NCBI RefSeq assembly: GCF_028561275.1
Contig: NZ_JAQQTF010000007.1
Span: 186,001-250,000 of the forward strand
Direction of reading: 5' to 3'
DNA: 64,000 nt
Origin: Aureisphaera galaxeae
GTDB lineage: Bacteria; Bacteroidota; Bacteroidia; Flavobacteriales; Flavobacteriaceae
A model generated the notes under the pieces. That model made no database searches and was not told where the DNA came from. It was given only the letters and a program-made list of their open reading frames with translations. This document shows, in pieces, positions 52,087 to 60,587 of this stretch. A program made the position numbers and the translations under genes. The first letter of the stretch is position 1; each line of letters starts with the position of its first letter.

Positions 52087-52098
52087 TGACATTTGTCA
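52087..52098 (-). promoter_or_regulatory. FNR-like box of the ccoS-NO-Q-P-G-H operon
   Basis: On the plus strand it reads TGAC-ATTT-GTCA, centre 52092.5. It lies between ccoI and ccoS, so the downstream oxidase genes have their own oxygen-responsive promoter. Confidence 0.8.
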
Positions 52099-52115
52099 GC
52101 TTTGGTGAAATAGTT

Positions 52116-54518
52116 CTAACAGTCTGGATGTGAATTCAATTTTTTACCCAAGAAATAGGTGAAAACGGTTGTAAACACTACGATGCTTATCGAACTCAAA
52201 GGCATTAAAATGGCAGCTACGACGGGCTTTAAATATCCTGTAATAGCAAAGCCTAACCCAATAAGGTTGTAGAGCAATGAAAAGAGAAAAGCGTATTTAA
52301 TTACACGCACTCCTTTTTGGGAAAGTGAAAGGAATTCGGGGATTTGCCGAAAGCGATCTGCATCCAGAATTCCATCGCAAGCAGGGGAGAATACGTTTAC
52401 ATTTTCTGAAAGGGCAATACCTACATCACTTTGCGCCAGGGCTCCTGCATCATTAAGGCCGTCCCCTATCATCATCACCTTTTTCCCTTGTTGTTGAAGT
52501 GAGGTAATGAATGTCAATTTATTTTCGGGTTTCTGATTGAAATAGAACCGGGTTTGCTCAGGAAGTAAGGATTCCAGATGTTCCTTTTCACTATCATTAT
52601 CTCCCGAAAGCACGATTAGCTTGTATTGCGGATCTAAGGATGAAAAAAGTTGTTCCACTCCTTCCCGGTAATCGTTGTAGAAGGTATAGTACCCTTTGTA
52701 TTGATCTTGGGTGCTTATATGAACTGTAGTTCGATTTATAGAACCATTCGTTAAGGTGTCATTATTGCCAAAACTTTCAGATACGAATGCATGGGAGCCT
52801 GCTCTTATATGTCGATTTTGATAGGAGCCTTCAATCCCATGCCCAACGGTTTCAGAATACTCGTCCAAAGTACTTATTCCGTTCTTCTTCAGAAGCTCAT
52901 ACAAGGAACGACTCAAAGGGTGATTGGAGGCACGCAAAGTTCCAGCAAGCAACTTTTGTTCTTCTTCCGATAGCGCTGTCCCTTCATAGGTAATGACATT
53001 TTTTTGTGCCTTGGTAAGCGTCCCTGTTTTGTCGAATACAATAGTATTTAATTGAGCCATTTGCTCAATGATACTGCTGTTTTTTAGATATAATTTATGC
53101 CTTCCGAAGATGCGCAGTAGATTCCCCAAGGTAAAAGGAGCGGCTAACGCAATTGCACAAGGACAGGCTATGATAAGAACGGCTGTGAAAACATTGAGGG
53201 CCATGGAGGGATCATAAAAGAACCAAAAGGTGCCAGCTGCCAACGCTATGAGAAGAATGGTAACCGTAAAATACTTGCTAATGCCATCGGTGAGGGTTTC
53301 GAATCGGCAGGTATTTTTTTGTTGAAAGACCTCGTTGGACCACAATTGAGTGAGATAACTTTGCTCCACAGATTTTATGACCTCTAATTCGATGATACCC
53401 GATTGCTGCCTTCCTCCTGCGAATAACTTATCTCCAGAAACTTTGGCCACTGGATCCGCTTCTCCCGTAACAAAGCTGTAATCGATTAGGGCATCTCCTT
53501 TCATGAGAATACCGTCTACAGGAATCAACTCTTCATTTCTAATGAGGATGCGATCCCCAGGTTGAAGTTCGCTTACGGGAGTCTGTTTTTCGCGACCACC
53601 TTTCAAATGGGTAACTGCTACTGGGAAATAGGACTTGTAGTCACGTTCAAACGACAGGAAGGCGTAGGTTTTTTGCTGAAAGAATTTCCCCAACAACAGG
53701 AAGAAAACCAGCCCCGTAAGACTATCGAAAAACCCAGTTCCGATATCTAAAGCAATTTCGAATGTGGATCGGATGAAAAGTACGGTAATTCCAATAGCAA
53801 TGGGAACATCTATGTTCAGGATTTTTGATCGCAATCCTTTGATCGCTGATATAAAGTAATCCTTGGCCGAGTAGAACACCACGGGAAGGGAGAACGCGAA
53901 CATCAACCATCGGAAGATGTGCTTAAAACGCTCCAGCCAAAATTCATTCACTTCGAAATACTCGGGGAAGGAGAGGAACATAATATTTCCAAAAGCAAAA
54001 CCTGCAATACCCAGTTTGTAGATCAAACTACGATCTACCTTTCGTTGTTTTTGGGTGGTATCTTCCAAGGAAATATAGGGTTCATAACCAATATTGGATA
54101 GCAGTCGAACCAATTTGTAGACCCCAAAGTTTTCTTCAGAAAAGGTAATGCGTACTTTTTTCTTCGGAAAATTGACTTGGGCGGCTTTAATAGCCGGATG
54201 TAACTTTCCCAAATGTTCCAGTACCCAAATACAGGAACTACAATGAATGGACGGAATGTACAATTCAATCACCTGTATGCCATCCTCATTAAAGTCCAGA
54301 AGTTTATTCGCAATTTCTGGATTCTGTAGAAAGTCGAATTTATGTTCGATTCGGGAAGGGGACGTACCGGGATTTTGTTCTAGATCGTAGTAGTAGGAAA
54401 GATCGTTTTCGTTCAGAATTTCATAAACGGTTTTACAACCATTACAACAGAATGCTTTATCCTGAAAATGAATAGTGTCCGTTGTGCATGCATCCCCACA
54501 GTGGAAACAGGTCGACAT
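52116..54518 (-). CDS. ccoI: CcoI copper-type P1B ATPase
   Basis: An 800-residue heavy-metal P-type ATPase for copper delivery to cbb3 oxidase. The N-terminus has a Cys-rich metal-binding region ('CFHCGDACTTDTI...CCNGC') and an HMA-like 'SIHCSSC'. Then come eight TM segments, the channel motif ACPCAIALAAP and phosphorylation Asp496 in DKTGTLTK, and GDGLNDA later. The Cys-rich N-terminal part with FixI-like layout and the position next to ccoS support CcoI over a general copper exporter. Confidence 0.93.
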   Translation of the reverse strand: MSTCFHCGDACTTDTIHFQDKAFCCNGCKTVYEILNENDLSYYYDLEQNPGTSPSRIEHKFDFLQNPEIANKLLDFNEDGIQVIELYIPSIHCSSCIWVLEHLGKLHPAIKAAQVNFPKKKVRITFSEENFGVYKLVRLLSNIGYEPYISLEDTTQKQRKVDRSLIYKLGIAGFAFGNIMFLSFPEYFEVNEFWLERFKHIFRWLMFAFSLPVVFYSAKDYFISAIKGLRSKILNIDVPIAIGITVLFIRSTFEIALDIGTGFFDSLTGLVFFLLLGKFFQQKTYAFLSFERDYKSYFPVAVTHLKGGREKQTPVSELQPGDRILIRNEELIPVDGILMKGDALIDYSFVTGEADPVAKVSGDKLFAGGRQQSGIIELEVIKSVEQSYLTQLWSNEVFQQKNTCRFETLTDGISKYFTVTILLIALAAGTFWFFYDPSMALNVFTAVLIIACPCAIALAAPFTLGNLLRIFGRHKLYLKNSSIIEQMAQLNTIVFDKTGTLTKAQKNVITYEGTALSEEEQKLLAGTLRASNHPLSRSLYELLKKNGISTLDEYSETVGHGIEGSYQNRHIRAGSHAFVSESFGNNDTLTNGSINRTTVHISTQDQYKGYYTFYNDYREGVEQLFSSLDPQYKLIVLSGDNDSEKEHLESLLPEQTRFYFNQKPENKLTFITSLQQQGKKVMMIGDGLNDAGALAQSDVGIALSENVNVFSPACDGILDADRFRQIPEFLSLSQKGVRVIKYAFLFSLLYNLIGLGFAITGYLKPVVAAILMPLSSISIVVFTTVFTYFLGKKLNSHPDC

Positions 54519-54545
54519 AATAATCCAATTTGCTTATACCTCGTG

Positions 54546-54553
54546 CAAAGGTG
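54546..54553 (-). promoter_or_regulatory. -7 element of ccoI
   Basis: CACCTTTG on the minus strand (first base deviates from TAnnTTTG), 28 bp before the ccoI start, ending 36.5 bp from the FNR-like box centre. Confidence 0.6.
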
Positions 54554-54574
54554 GAGTATACGTCTAAGGGAAAC

Positions 54575-54590
54575 CATGACAATGGTCATG
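54575..54590 (-). promoter_or_regulatory. FNR-like box of ccoI
   Basis: CATGAC-AATG-GTCATG, a perfect 6-4-6 palindrome whose core is TGAC-N4-GTCA, centre 54582.5. It starts 2 bp before the gspF-like stop codon region on the downstream side, in the short gap between the two operons. Confidence 0.82.
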
Positions 54591-54591
54591 T

Positions 54592-55722
54592 TTAGCCAAT
54601 CAAACTGCTTAGTTTGAACATAGGCAAATACATAGCGATAAGGATCACAGCCACAATAATACCTACGATTAGGGTGAGCATGAAGTTGAAGACGGTGGTC
54701 ATCATTTGCCCTTTGTACTTAATCTCGGCAGCGTATTGGTCGTAGAGCTTTTGGAAGATATACTCTGTTTGGTTGGTTTCTTCGGCCACCTTCAATAAAG
54801 CAATCATCTTCTTGTCGTAAAAAGGGTGTTTGGCAAAGCTATCATTCAGTTTGGATCCTTGAATGAGATCTTTTTCAATAGTATGTAATGTCTTTTCCAA
54901 CGGATAGAAGCGAATCATTTCCCTAACCAGAGCGATGCCATTCACTACCGGAATTTTGGCATTGGTCAATAGAGCCATGGCTTGAGTGAATTGGATGAGG
55001 TATACCTTTCGGAAATAGTTGCCCAAAGTGGGGATTTTCAATTGAAACTTCCCAATAAGGCGATAGTACCATTCTGTAGTCGAAGCCCATTTTACCAATA
55101 AAATGAGCCCACCTATGACCAGTAGGATAACAAGTCCATTGCCCGTAACCAATGTGGAAACCTTCACAATTTGTTGGGTAAGCCAAGGCAGTTCTACCTG
55201 GTTTTGTTTAAAGATGTCCACAAACATAGGTACGACATAACGAAGCATGAAAAACACTACCACAACGGCCAGAATTAAAACGATTACCGGGTAGGATAGG
55301 GAAGATACCAATTGCCTGCGCAGTTCATTCTTGCGATTGAAGTATTCCCGTAAGTCGTCTACGATCTTCGGGAGTTGCCCGGTACGTTCTCCAATCTTTA
55401 TGGCTTGGTATTCGTAGGAGGAGAAGTTCGAATTCTTTTCCAAAGCATCGTACAAGGAACTTCCGGCTACAATTTCGTTAGAGATTTCTTGAATGAGACT
55501 CTGGTCTTTTTTCTTCCGTTGCATGTCCGAAATGAGATCCAAGGCGGTTTTCAAGTTCACTCCAGAATTCAGCAAAACACTCAACTCGGCATAAAAATCC
55601 TCCTTGGCACGATGGGACATCCCTTTGCCAAAAAGTGTAATTTCCCGATTCATGAAGCTCACTTTTTCCTCTTTGGAGGTGCTTCGATTTTGGTCTGCTA
55701 TGTTCTCTAATTTAATTCCCAT
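54592..55722 (-). CDS. GspF/PilC-family inner-membrane platform protein
   Basis: A 376-residue protein with the type II secretion/type IV pilus platform organisation: two homologous halves, each with a 'SGxxxxxAL/ALxLIxx...' helix bundle, and three membrane segments (about 145-165, 190-215, 345-370). The halves align around 'LNSGVNLKTALDLISDMQRKKKDQSLIQEI' and 'LTNAKIPVVNGIALVREMIRFYPLEKTL'. It is the last gene of the seven-gene operon and overlaps the upstream gene by 11 bp. Confidence 0.9.
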   Translation of the reverse strand: MGIKLENIADQNRSTSKEEKVSFMNREITLFGKGMSHRAKEDFYAELSVLLNSGVNLKTALDLISDMQRKKKDQSLIQEISNEIVAGSSLYDALEKNSNFSSYEYQAIKIGERTGQLPKIVDDLREYFNRKNELRRQLVSSLSYPVIVLILAVVVVFFMLRYVVPMFVDIFKQNQVELPWLTQQIVKVSTLVTGNGLVILLVIGGLILLVKWASTTEWYYRLIGKFQLKIPTLGNYFRKVYLIQFTQAMALLTNAKIPVVNGIALVREMIRFYPLEKTLHTIEKDLIQGSKLNDSFAKHPFYDKKMIALLKVAEETNQTEYIFQKLYDQYAAEIKYKGQMMTTVFNFMLTLIVGIIVAVILIAMYLPMFKLSSLIG

Positions 55723-56188
55723 TCGTTGTCATATATCTAGCGGCGTCTATTTCTTGGTAAAGAAACAAAAAGGATTTTTTTTCTTCCGGGCCCCATTCCA
55801 TTTTCAAGGCATCGATATTTCCCTTGGTCACTTCCGTTCCCTGCCAAAAATATTTCGGTGCTATTCCCTGCGAAAGTACCGTATCGGTCTGTCGAAGTAA
55901 TACCTGCTCCGAAAATGTGTAGGAAATGGAGTCTATGGGGTTTTTCATTTTCAAGGTGCGTTCTATCGGATCATAAGAAATATCATGATATCTATGAAAG
56001 TCTACAGTCATTTGCTGTTCTAATAGTTCTATTTGGGTACTCGAACTATAGTTATTCTGAATGGCAACAATATTCCGGCTAATCAACCCCATAACGGTAT
56101 ACCCAATGCCTATGACTACCGTAGATAGGGTCATGGCCACCATGAGTTCGGTGAGGGTGAAAGCAGGTATTTTAGCGAATCGTTTCAT
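55712..56188 (-). CDS. Pseudopilin-like protein with FTLTEL motif (GspJ/PilW-like)
   Basis: A 158-residue protein. The N-terminal sequence AFTLTELMVAMTLSTVV is a prepilin signal with Glu5, but with Ala rather than Gly at -1. The helix is followed by a beta-rich domain. It most resembles a minor pseudopilin such as GspJ. It overlaps the gene downstream by 11 bp and the gene upstream by 17 bp. Confidence 0.8.
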   Translation of the reverse strand: MKRFAKIPAFTLTELMVAMTLSTVVIGIGYTVMGLISRNIVAIQNNYSSSTQIELLEQQMTVDFHRYHDISYDPIERTLKMKNPIDSISYTFSEQVLLRQTDTVLSQGIAPKYFWQGTEVTKGNIDALKMEWGPEEKKSFLFLYQEIDAARYMTTNGN

Positions 56189-56498
56189 GGATCAGTCGTT
56201 GGGTTTCCTTTTTGGAAGGTTTATGTACGGCTTCCAGAATAAAAACCCCTTCTTGTTTTTCTATGGCGATATCCCATTGTTCGTTGTCCTCGTAATAGGG
56301 AACCGCTATTTTTTGATGTTTGGTGAGATAGGTTAGTTCCTTCAATCGGTTCTGAAATTCGGAATCATTGCCTTTTACCACTCCTTTAAATACATTGTTC
56401 AGACTAAGACTGGCAATAGTGAATACCGTAACGATAATGGCAGAAGCTGCCAAAATCTCTACAATGGTTGCTGCTTTTATTTTTTTCAATAAAGCCAT
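56172..56498 (-). CDS. Small pseudopilin-like protein
   Basis: A 108-residue protein with prepilin-like N-terminus: 'KIKAATIVEILAASAIIVTVF', i.e. -1 Ala and Glu at +5, then one hydrophobic helix and a short hydrophilic domain. It may be a GspI-like minor pseudopilin. It overlaps both neighbours (17 and 13 bp). Confidence 0.75.
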   Translation of the reverse strand: MALLKKIKAATIVEILAASAIIVTVFTIASLSLNNVFKGVVKGNDSEFQNRLKELTYLTKHQKIAVPYYEDNEQWDIAIEKQEGVFILEAVHKPSKKETQRLIHETIR

Positions 56499-57739
56499 TT
56501 CACTACTCCTTTCTTTTTATTTTGAAATGGCAATCCGCAAAACACATTCGGCAGGTCGTTGCCCAGTAATTTACCGTTGTAAATATGATTGATATAGCGT
56601 GAACCGAATTCGTTGGTTACAAAACGCTGGGTATAAGCATTACCCATTACAGTGCCCGCAAGACCTAAATTTCCTTTTACATAAATGCTTCCTTGTACAA
56701 AGGTATCCTCGCTGATGTACACATTGGTGTTCGAATGATTTTCAAAAGTCTTTGGAAGATAAATAATATTGCCGTGTACTTCACTGTTCTTCGAAATGTA
56801 GAGCGGTTCCTTTCCTTTCGGAATCGGGGCATCTTCCAATTCCTTGGTATTTAAAATTACCAATGAACTCGGATATTGCAATAGTACATTTTCATTAACT
56901 TTTATGGACTCACTCGCTAGGAAATGGGCATTACCCTTAAAGCCTCTTTCTATGGTGATTTTTGGTGCTATGAGCACTACGTCTGTTAATTTGGCAAGAC
57001 GGGAAACCACGATTTCGGTTTCACTTTTTAATATGATATTCCCTATGCATTCTTGAACCAAATACAAGGTGCTGGGTTCATAGATGACTAAGGAAGGTTC
57101 CTGAAAGGATTGGGTGTTTTTTTCCTTTAGTGTCCCCATAAATTCTGAAAGTACAGGCCCTGGCCTCAGCAATTGTTCTGTATGGGTTCTCCATTGCGAA
57201 TCTAATTCTGGTAAGGATCCATTGCTCCGCCGAATGGGACCTCGCACCAATTCCTTCCCATTGTAATAGTGGCCCGAAATGACTCCAGCTTTAATGCCCT
57301 TGTCCGAGATATAGGCGGCTCCTTCAATTTTTGTATCTCCCACAACGACTAGCGGAAGTTGGGGATCGGCAACATGCAGAGCCGTTCTCGGCTCTTCTAC
57401 GGTACTACCCACCAAAGCCATTTGGGAAAAGGATTTACTCTTACTACGGGATGTGCTGGATCGTGTTAGGAATCCACCCCAATGACCTTTTTTCAATATA
57501 GTGGTATGGTCTTCCTGCTCCAAAACGATGGAATCTTTTATTTGGGTATTGGATTGCAAGGATTGCTCCATCCCGGCATGGGCATGGGAAATAGTCTCTA
57601 GAAATAGTTGGGATTGGATACCAAAAAACTGATGGGTATGGGTGAGGGTGATGAAGGAACCTAAAAGCAAGGCTAATATGACAGACACCAGAATGGCAAA
57701 CTGTAGGGCCGAAGCTTTTATTTTTTTGAAACGCATCAC
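56486..57739 (-). CDS. Large pseudopilin-like protein (GspK/PilX-like) with repeat-type domain
   Basis: A 417-residue protein. The N-terminus 'KASALQFAILVSVILALLLGS' has a hydrophobic helix and -1 Ala but no Glu5, as in GspK-type minor pseudopilins. The remainder (about 120-400) is beta-rich with repeated 'I...A.I.I..GF.GNAHF..SESI' elements reminiscent of beta-helix or bactofilin-like folding. It overlaps the downstream gene by 13 bp and the upstream gene by 4 bp. Confidence 0.72.
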   Translation of the reverse strand: MMRFKKIKASALQFAILVSVILALLLGSFITLTHTHQFFGIQSQLFLETISHAHAGMEQSLQSNTQIKDSIVLEQEDHTTILKKGHWGGFLTRSSTSRSKSKSFSQMALVGSTVEEPRTALHVADPQLPLVVVGDTKIEGAAYISDKGIKAGVISGHYYNGKELVRGPIRRSNGSLPELDSQWRTHTEQLLRPGPVLSEFMGTLKEKNTQSFQEPSLVIYEPSTLYLVQECIGNIILKSETEIVVSRLAKLTDVVLIAPKITIERGFKGNAHFLASESIKVNENVLLQYPSSLVILNTKELEDAPIPKGKEPLYISKNSEVHGNIIYLPKTFENHSNTNVYISEDTFVQGSIYVKGNLGLAGTVMGNAYTQRFVTNEFGSRYINHIYNGKLLGNDLPNVFCGLPFQNKKKGVVKWLY

Positions 57740-58200
57740 ATTATCGAAAATTCTTGGGTCTGACCTTCGAAACGCAGGGTGATTTTCTCTTTATTTCCCC
57801 GGATCACTTTTACATTTTCCAACGTTTCCCCAGACCGGATCAACTGCTGTTGACCGTTAATACTAATGATGAAGACCTTGTCACTGGAACCCCCATCTGC
57901 TACCAGCCCCAAATACTGAATAGTGGGCCAAGCGATATCTTTTTTGGGTGCTGAAGAGGTAGCTCCGGAAGTTTTTTTGCGCTTCTTTTTATATACCGTT
58001 CCTAAGAAAGGATCGCTTTCTACGGCCAGCAACGAGAATTCTTCCTTCGGTTTAATGTCGGGCGCCTTAAAACTTCCAATCTGTGTTTGGGCTACCGGAT
58101 TGCTATCATCCGAAAAAGCATCTACCATTTTATAAATAAGAAGTGCCCAGATGGCTACTACCAAGGGAAGTAAAATCCGTATGTTCTTTTTGTTTTTCAA
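57736..58200 (-). CDS. GspC/PilP-like inner-membrane-anchored protein
   Basis: A 154-residue protein with an N-terminal membrane anchor (about 8-28), a Lys/Ser/Pro-rich linker, and a C-terminal beta-rich domain ('IQYLGLVADGGSSDKVFIISINGQQQLIRSGETLENVKVI...ITLRFEGQTQEFSIM') like the homology region of GspC or PilP, which links to the secretin in other systems. The partner secretin is not in the window. Confidence 0.7.
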   Translation of the reverse strand: MKNKKNIRILLPLVVAIWALLIYKMVDAFSDDSNPVAQTQIGSFKAPDIKPKEEFSLLAVESDPFLGTVYKKKRKKTSGATSSAPKKDIAWPTIQYLGLVADGGSSDKVFIISINGQQQLIRSGETLENVKVIRGNKEKITLRFEGQTQEFSIM

Positions 58201-58205
58201 AAGAC

Positions 58206-59138
58206 TTATTGATTTACAGTAAAACTGAATACACTGCTTCCGGTGCTTTGGTTTCCGGCTTCATCGAACGCCTGAACTTGCCAGTAATAGGTATTATTGT
58301 CCAAGGTGGCATCGTAGGGAGCGCTAGCTTGATCTTTCAACACCAAATCGGTAAGGGTTTCATCACGATATACATAAATACTATCGGTTTCTACACTTCC
58401 CGAAATGGGCGTTCGGGTCCATTCAAAAGACACTTGCCCTGTAGTTAGTACCGCTTCATCAGCCGGGGCTGTTAAGGAAGGAGTATTGGGTGCGGTAAGA
58501 TCTATTAAAATATCCCTTGCTGAATACAGGGTGTTTTCGGTACCATTTTCGGCACGCACTTGCCAAGTGTTTTCTCCTTCAGCGAAAGTAACATCCAACA
58601 GGGTGCTACTCGTAGTTTGTTCATCTACTACGGAACCATTTTGCAACAGCTGAATGCGATACAGGGTAGCTCCATCTACCACTTGCCATTGCAAGGTTTG
58701 TGTGGCACTATTCACTGCAAGATTATTGGCGGGATCAGTAAGGATCACCGTATTATCTGGAAAATTTTGCACAGGGACCACCTGAAATGCTGCGGTGGTG
58801 TAGGCTGTTTCGTAATTGCTGTTCAAGGCTTTCACCCGCCATTCGTAGGTGCCAATATTCAAAGCTACTTCGCTCGAAGTGACCGTGTCCTGCGTATTGG
58901 CCAACAGTTGGGCAGGATTTTCGAAATTGGGTGTAGCGATTTGAAATTCATAAGATGTGGCATCTTCTACCGCGCTCCAATCGAAAAATACGGTATTGGT
59001 AGCGACTTCGCTATTGTTTGAAGGAGCTATAAGAGTGACGGTCCGATTACTAATGTCGGTTTCTATCAACAATCCGCCTTCCTCATCACATGCAGCTACC
59101 GTTGCTATAATGGCTATGTAAAAAAATAATCTCTTCAT
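58206..59138 (-). CDS. Lipoprotein with fibronectin-like domains in the pseudopilus operon
   Basis: A 310-residue lipoprotein (lipobox VAAC; Cys17). It carries three roughly 90-residue repeats, each opening with 'LIAPSNNSEVATNTVFFDWSAVEDATSYEFQIA' or 'LTDPANNLAVNSATQTLQWQVVDGATLYRIQL' and a third near 'LTAPADEAVLTTGQVSFEWTRT'. These are FN3/SusE-like. Its start overlaps the preceding gene's stop by 1 bp (TAATG) and a 5-bp gap precedes the GspC-like gene. It is probably surface or periplasmic. Confidence 0.78.
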   Translation of the reverse strand: MKRLFFYIAIIATVAACDEEGGLLIETDISNRTVTLIAPSNNSEVATNTVFFDWSAVEDATSYEFQIATPNFENPAQLLANTQDTVTSSEVALNIGTYEWRVKALNSNYETAYTTAAFQVVPVQNFPDNTVILTDPANNLAVNSATQTLQWQVVDGATLYRIQLLQNGSVVDEQTTSSTLLDVTFAEGENTWQVRAENGTENTLYSARDILIDLTAPNTPSLTAPADEAVLTTGQVSFEWTRTPISGSVETDSIYVYRDETLTDLVLKDQASAPYDATLDNNTYYWQVQAFDEAGNQSTGSSVFSFTVNQ

Positions 59139-59821
59139 TAAAATCTAATCTCCGTTTTACGTTCTGCTCTCTTGGCCGATTTATATTGATCCTCCCCGCA
59201 GCTCCGGCCTTGCTCAACCAAATCCATAATACGCACCTTATAGCCATTGGAAGTTCCCCAACAAAAATGAGAAGCTTCGTAGGCAATGATATTTCCTTGA
59301 CTGAATTCGATGGTCTCGGAAACTTTATTTCCATTTCTAACCTCTATGGAGAGGGTCTTTTGTTTGTTTTGGACTAAGTAGACTTCTTCGGCAGAAGCTA
59401 TACTTCTTCGTTGGTTATCCGGTAAATCTAAAGTGACTTCTGTAACTACTCCAAAATCATTTCCCCCTTTTAGGTAACGTACCATTTCCTTGTCTTTGTT
59501 CAGCATATCTACTAGGGAGATTTTATCAAGGATTTCTAGGGAAACAAGCAGGCTGTCCTTTTTGGAGTTAGGAAGTGAATCTTTTTTGGTAAAGATTTTC
59601 CGCTTTTCAACTTTTTGAAGGGATGCTACCAATCGCAAGGGTTTTTCCAAATCGACCACTGTTTTGGAATTGGAAATGGTCTGCAGGGCATAGTTTTTAT
59701 AGATGCCCAAGGTCCCTAATTCGGGATATTGGGTTTCGGTAATGGTTTTGTGGGTAATTTGGCTGCATGCGCTTAGTAAAAGTGCTCCCCCAACAACATA
59801 TAATAGCTTTCGTACGGTCAT
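59138..59821 (-). CDS. Lipoprotein of unknown function, first gene of the pseudopilus operon
   Basis: A 227-residue lipoprotein: signal with lipobox LSAC (Cys19). The mature part is mixed alpha/beta with many charged residues and no recognised domain. It is the first gene after the TATCTTTG promoter element and overlaps the next gene by 1 bp, so it belongs to the operon. A role in outer-membrane assembly of the pseudopilus machinery is inference only. Confidence 0.68.
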   Translation of the reverse strand: MTVRKLLYVVGGALLLSACSQITHKTITETQYPELGTLGIYKNYALQTISNSKTVVDLEKPLRLVASLQKVEKRKIFTKKDSLPNSKKDSLLVSLEILDKISLVDMLNKDKEMVRYLKGGNDFGVVTEVTLDLPDNQRRSIASAEEVYLVQNKQKTLSIEVRNGNKVSETIEFSQGNIIAYEASHFCWGTSNGYKVRIMDLVEQGRSCGEDQYKSAKRAERKTEIRF

Positions 59822-60191
59822 ATTTCAATATCTATAATCAAAGATAGGATTCTTATGGCAATGGAGCAGGTTTTAACCTAATGTTATTATTTGCCCGATT
59901 TGTTACCCAAGTTAAACTCTAAATTTACGTTAAGTAAGTATCATTTTTAAATTCTAATTGTCGAGGAAAATTAAATGCGGTCTGTTTTATTGAAAGAATT
60001 TTTTTCACATAAAGAAGTGAGATTTCAAGTACCCCAATATTAACTATTAATTTGCGGCACTTGCAATAATACATCCTTTGAGTAGAATGAGATCGAAGAG
60101 CTGTTCAGGGAGTTTCCAAAATAATATTATGAATATACAAACTGATATCATCTGCTCAATTAAAGGCTGTATATGGCAAGAATGTTCTCCG
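59822..60191. other. 370-bp intergenic region between the pseudopilus operon and the RHS locus
   Basis: AT-rich. Apart from the pseudopilus operon promoter at 59839-59846, no gene or structured element is supported. Short plus-strand frames near 60150-60240 look gene-like in places but are not convincing. Confidence 0.45.
59839..59846 (-). promoter_or_regulatory. -7 element of the pseudopilus operon
   Basis: TATCTTTG on the minus strand, an exact TAnnTTTG match, 18 bp before the first start codon. Confidence 0.6.
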
Positions 60192-60578
60192 TTATGAACG
60201 GCTAGGGAAATTATTAACCAACTCTAAGGAATCATCATACAATTCATATTTATCTTTATGAAAAAGACTACCAGAAATTTTTAAAATCAACCAAAAAATC
60301 TGATTGTCAATCTCTATTTTGTAGAAAAAAACCATGTAAGGGTCATAAATAATAGGTTTCCAAGGAAAGATTCTATTATATAACGGATAAAACTTTGCTT
60401 CTTTAAATGGTGTAGACGAATAATCGACTTTAAAATATTGAATCTCCGATGAATTTTTATCAAAGTAACTAGAAATTAGATTAACTGGAAAATTACTAGT
60501 ACCCGACAACAAATATTTCGTTATTAAAAAATACAATATAACCCCTATGAATAAGAACAACAGTATTAGCATATACAT
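60192..60578 (-). CDS. AT-rich small membrane-anchored protein after the RHS gene (possible immunity protein)
   Basis: A 128-residue protein with one N-terminal membrane anchor (residues 2-20) and a Lys/Phe/Tyr/Ile-rich remainder. The sequence is visibly more AT-rich than neighbouring genes. It starts 9 bp after the stop of the RHS gene. In polymorphic toxin systems the gene directly downstream of an RHS toxin is often the cognate immunity protein; here that is inference only, as no family is recognised. Confidence 0.55.
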   Translation of the reverse strand: MYMLILLFLFIGVILYFLITKYLLSGTSNFPVNLISSYFDKNSSEIQYFKVDYSSTPFKEAKFYPLYNRIFPWKPIIYDPYMVFFYKIEIDNQIFWLILKISGSLFHKDKYELYDDSLELVNNFPSRS

Positions 60579-60587
60579 ACAATTTAA

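Noticed and set aside
60150-60245. Plus-strand frame reading QLKAVYGKNVLRYERLGK
   Set aside because: Looks protein-like for about 20 residues but is opposite the AT-rich small gene and lacks a start or continuation; at most a remnant.
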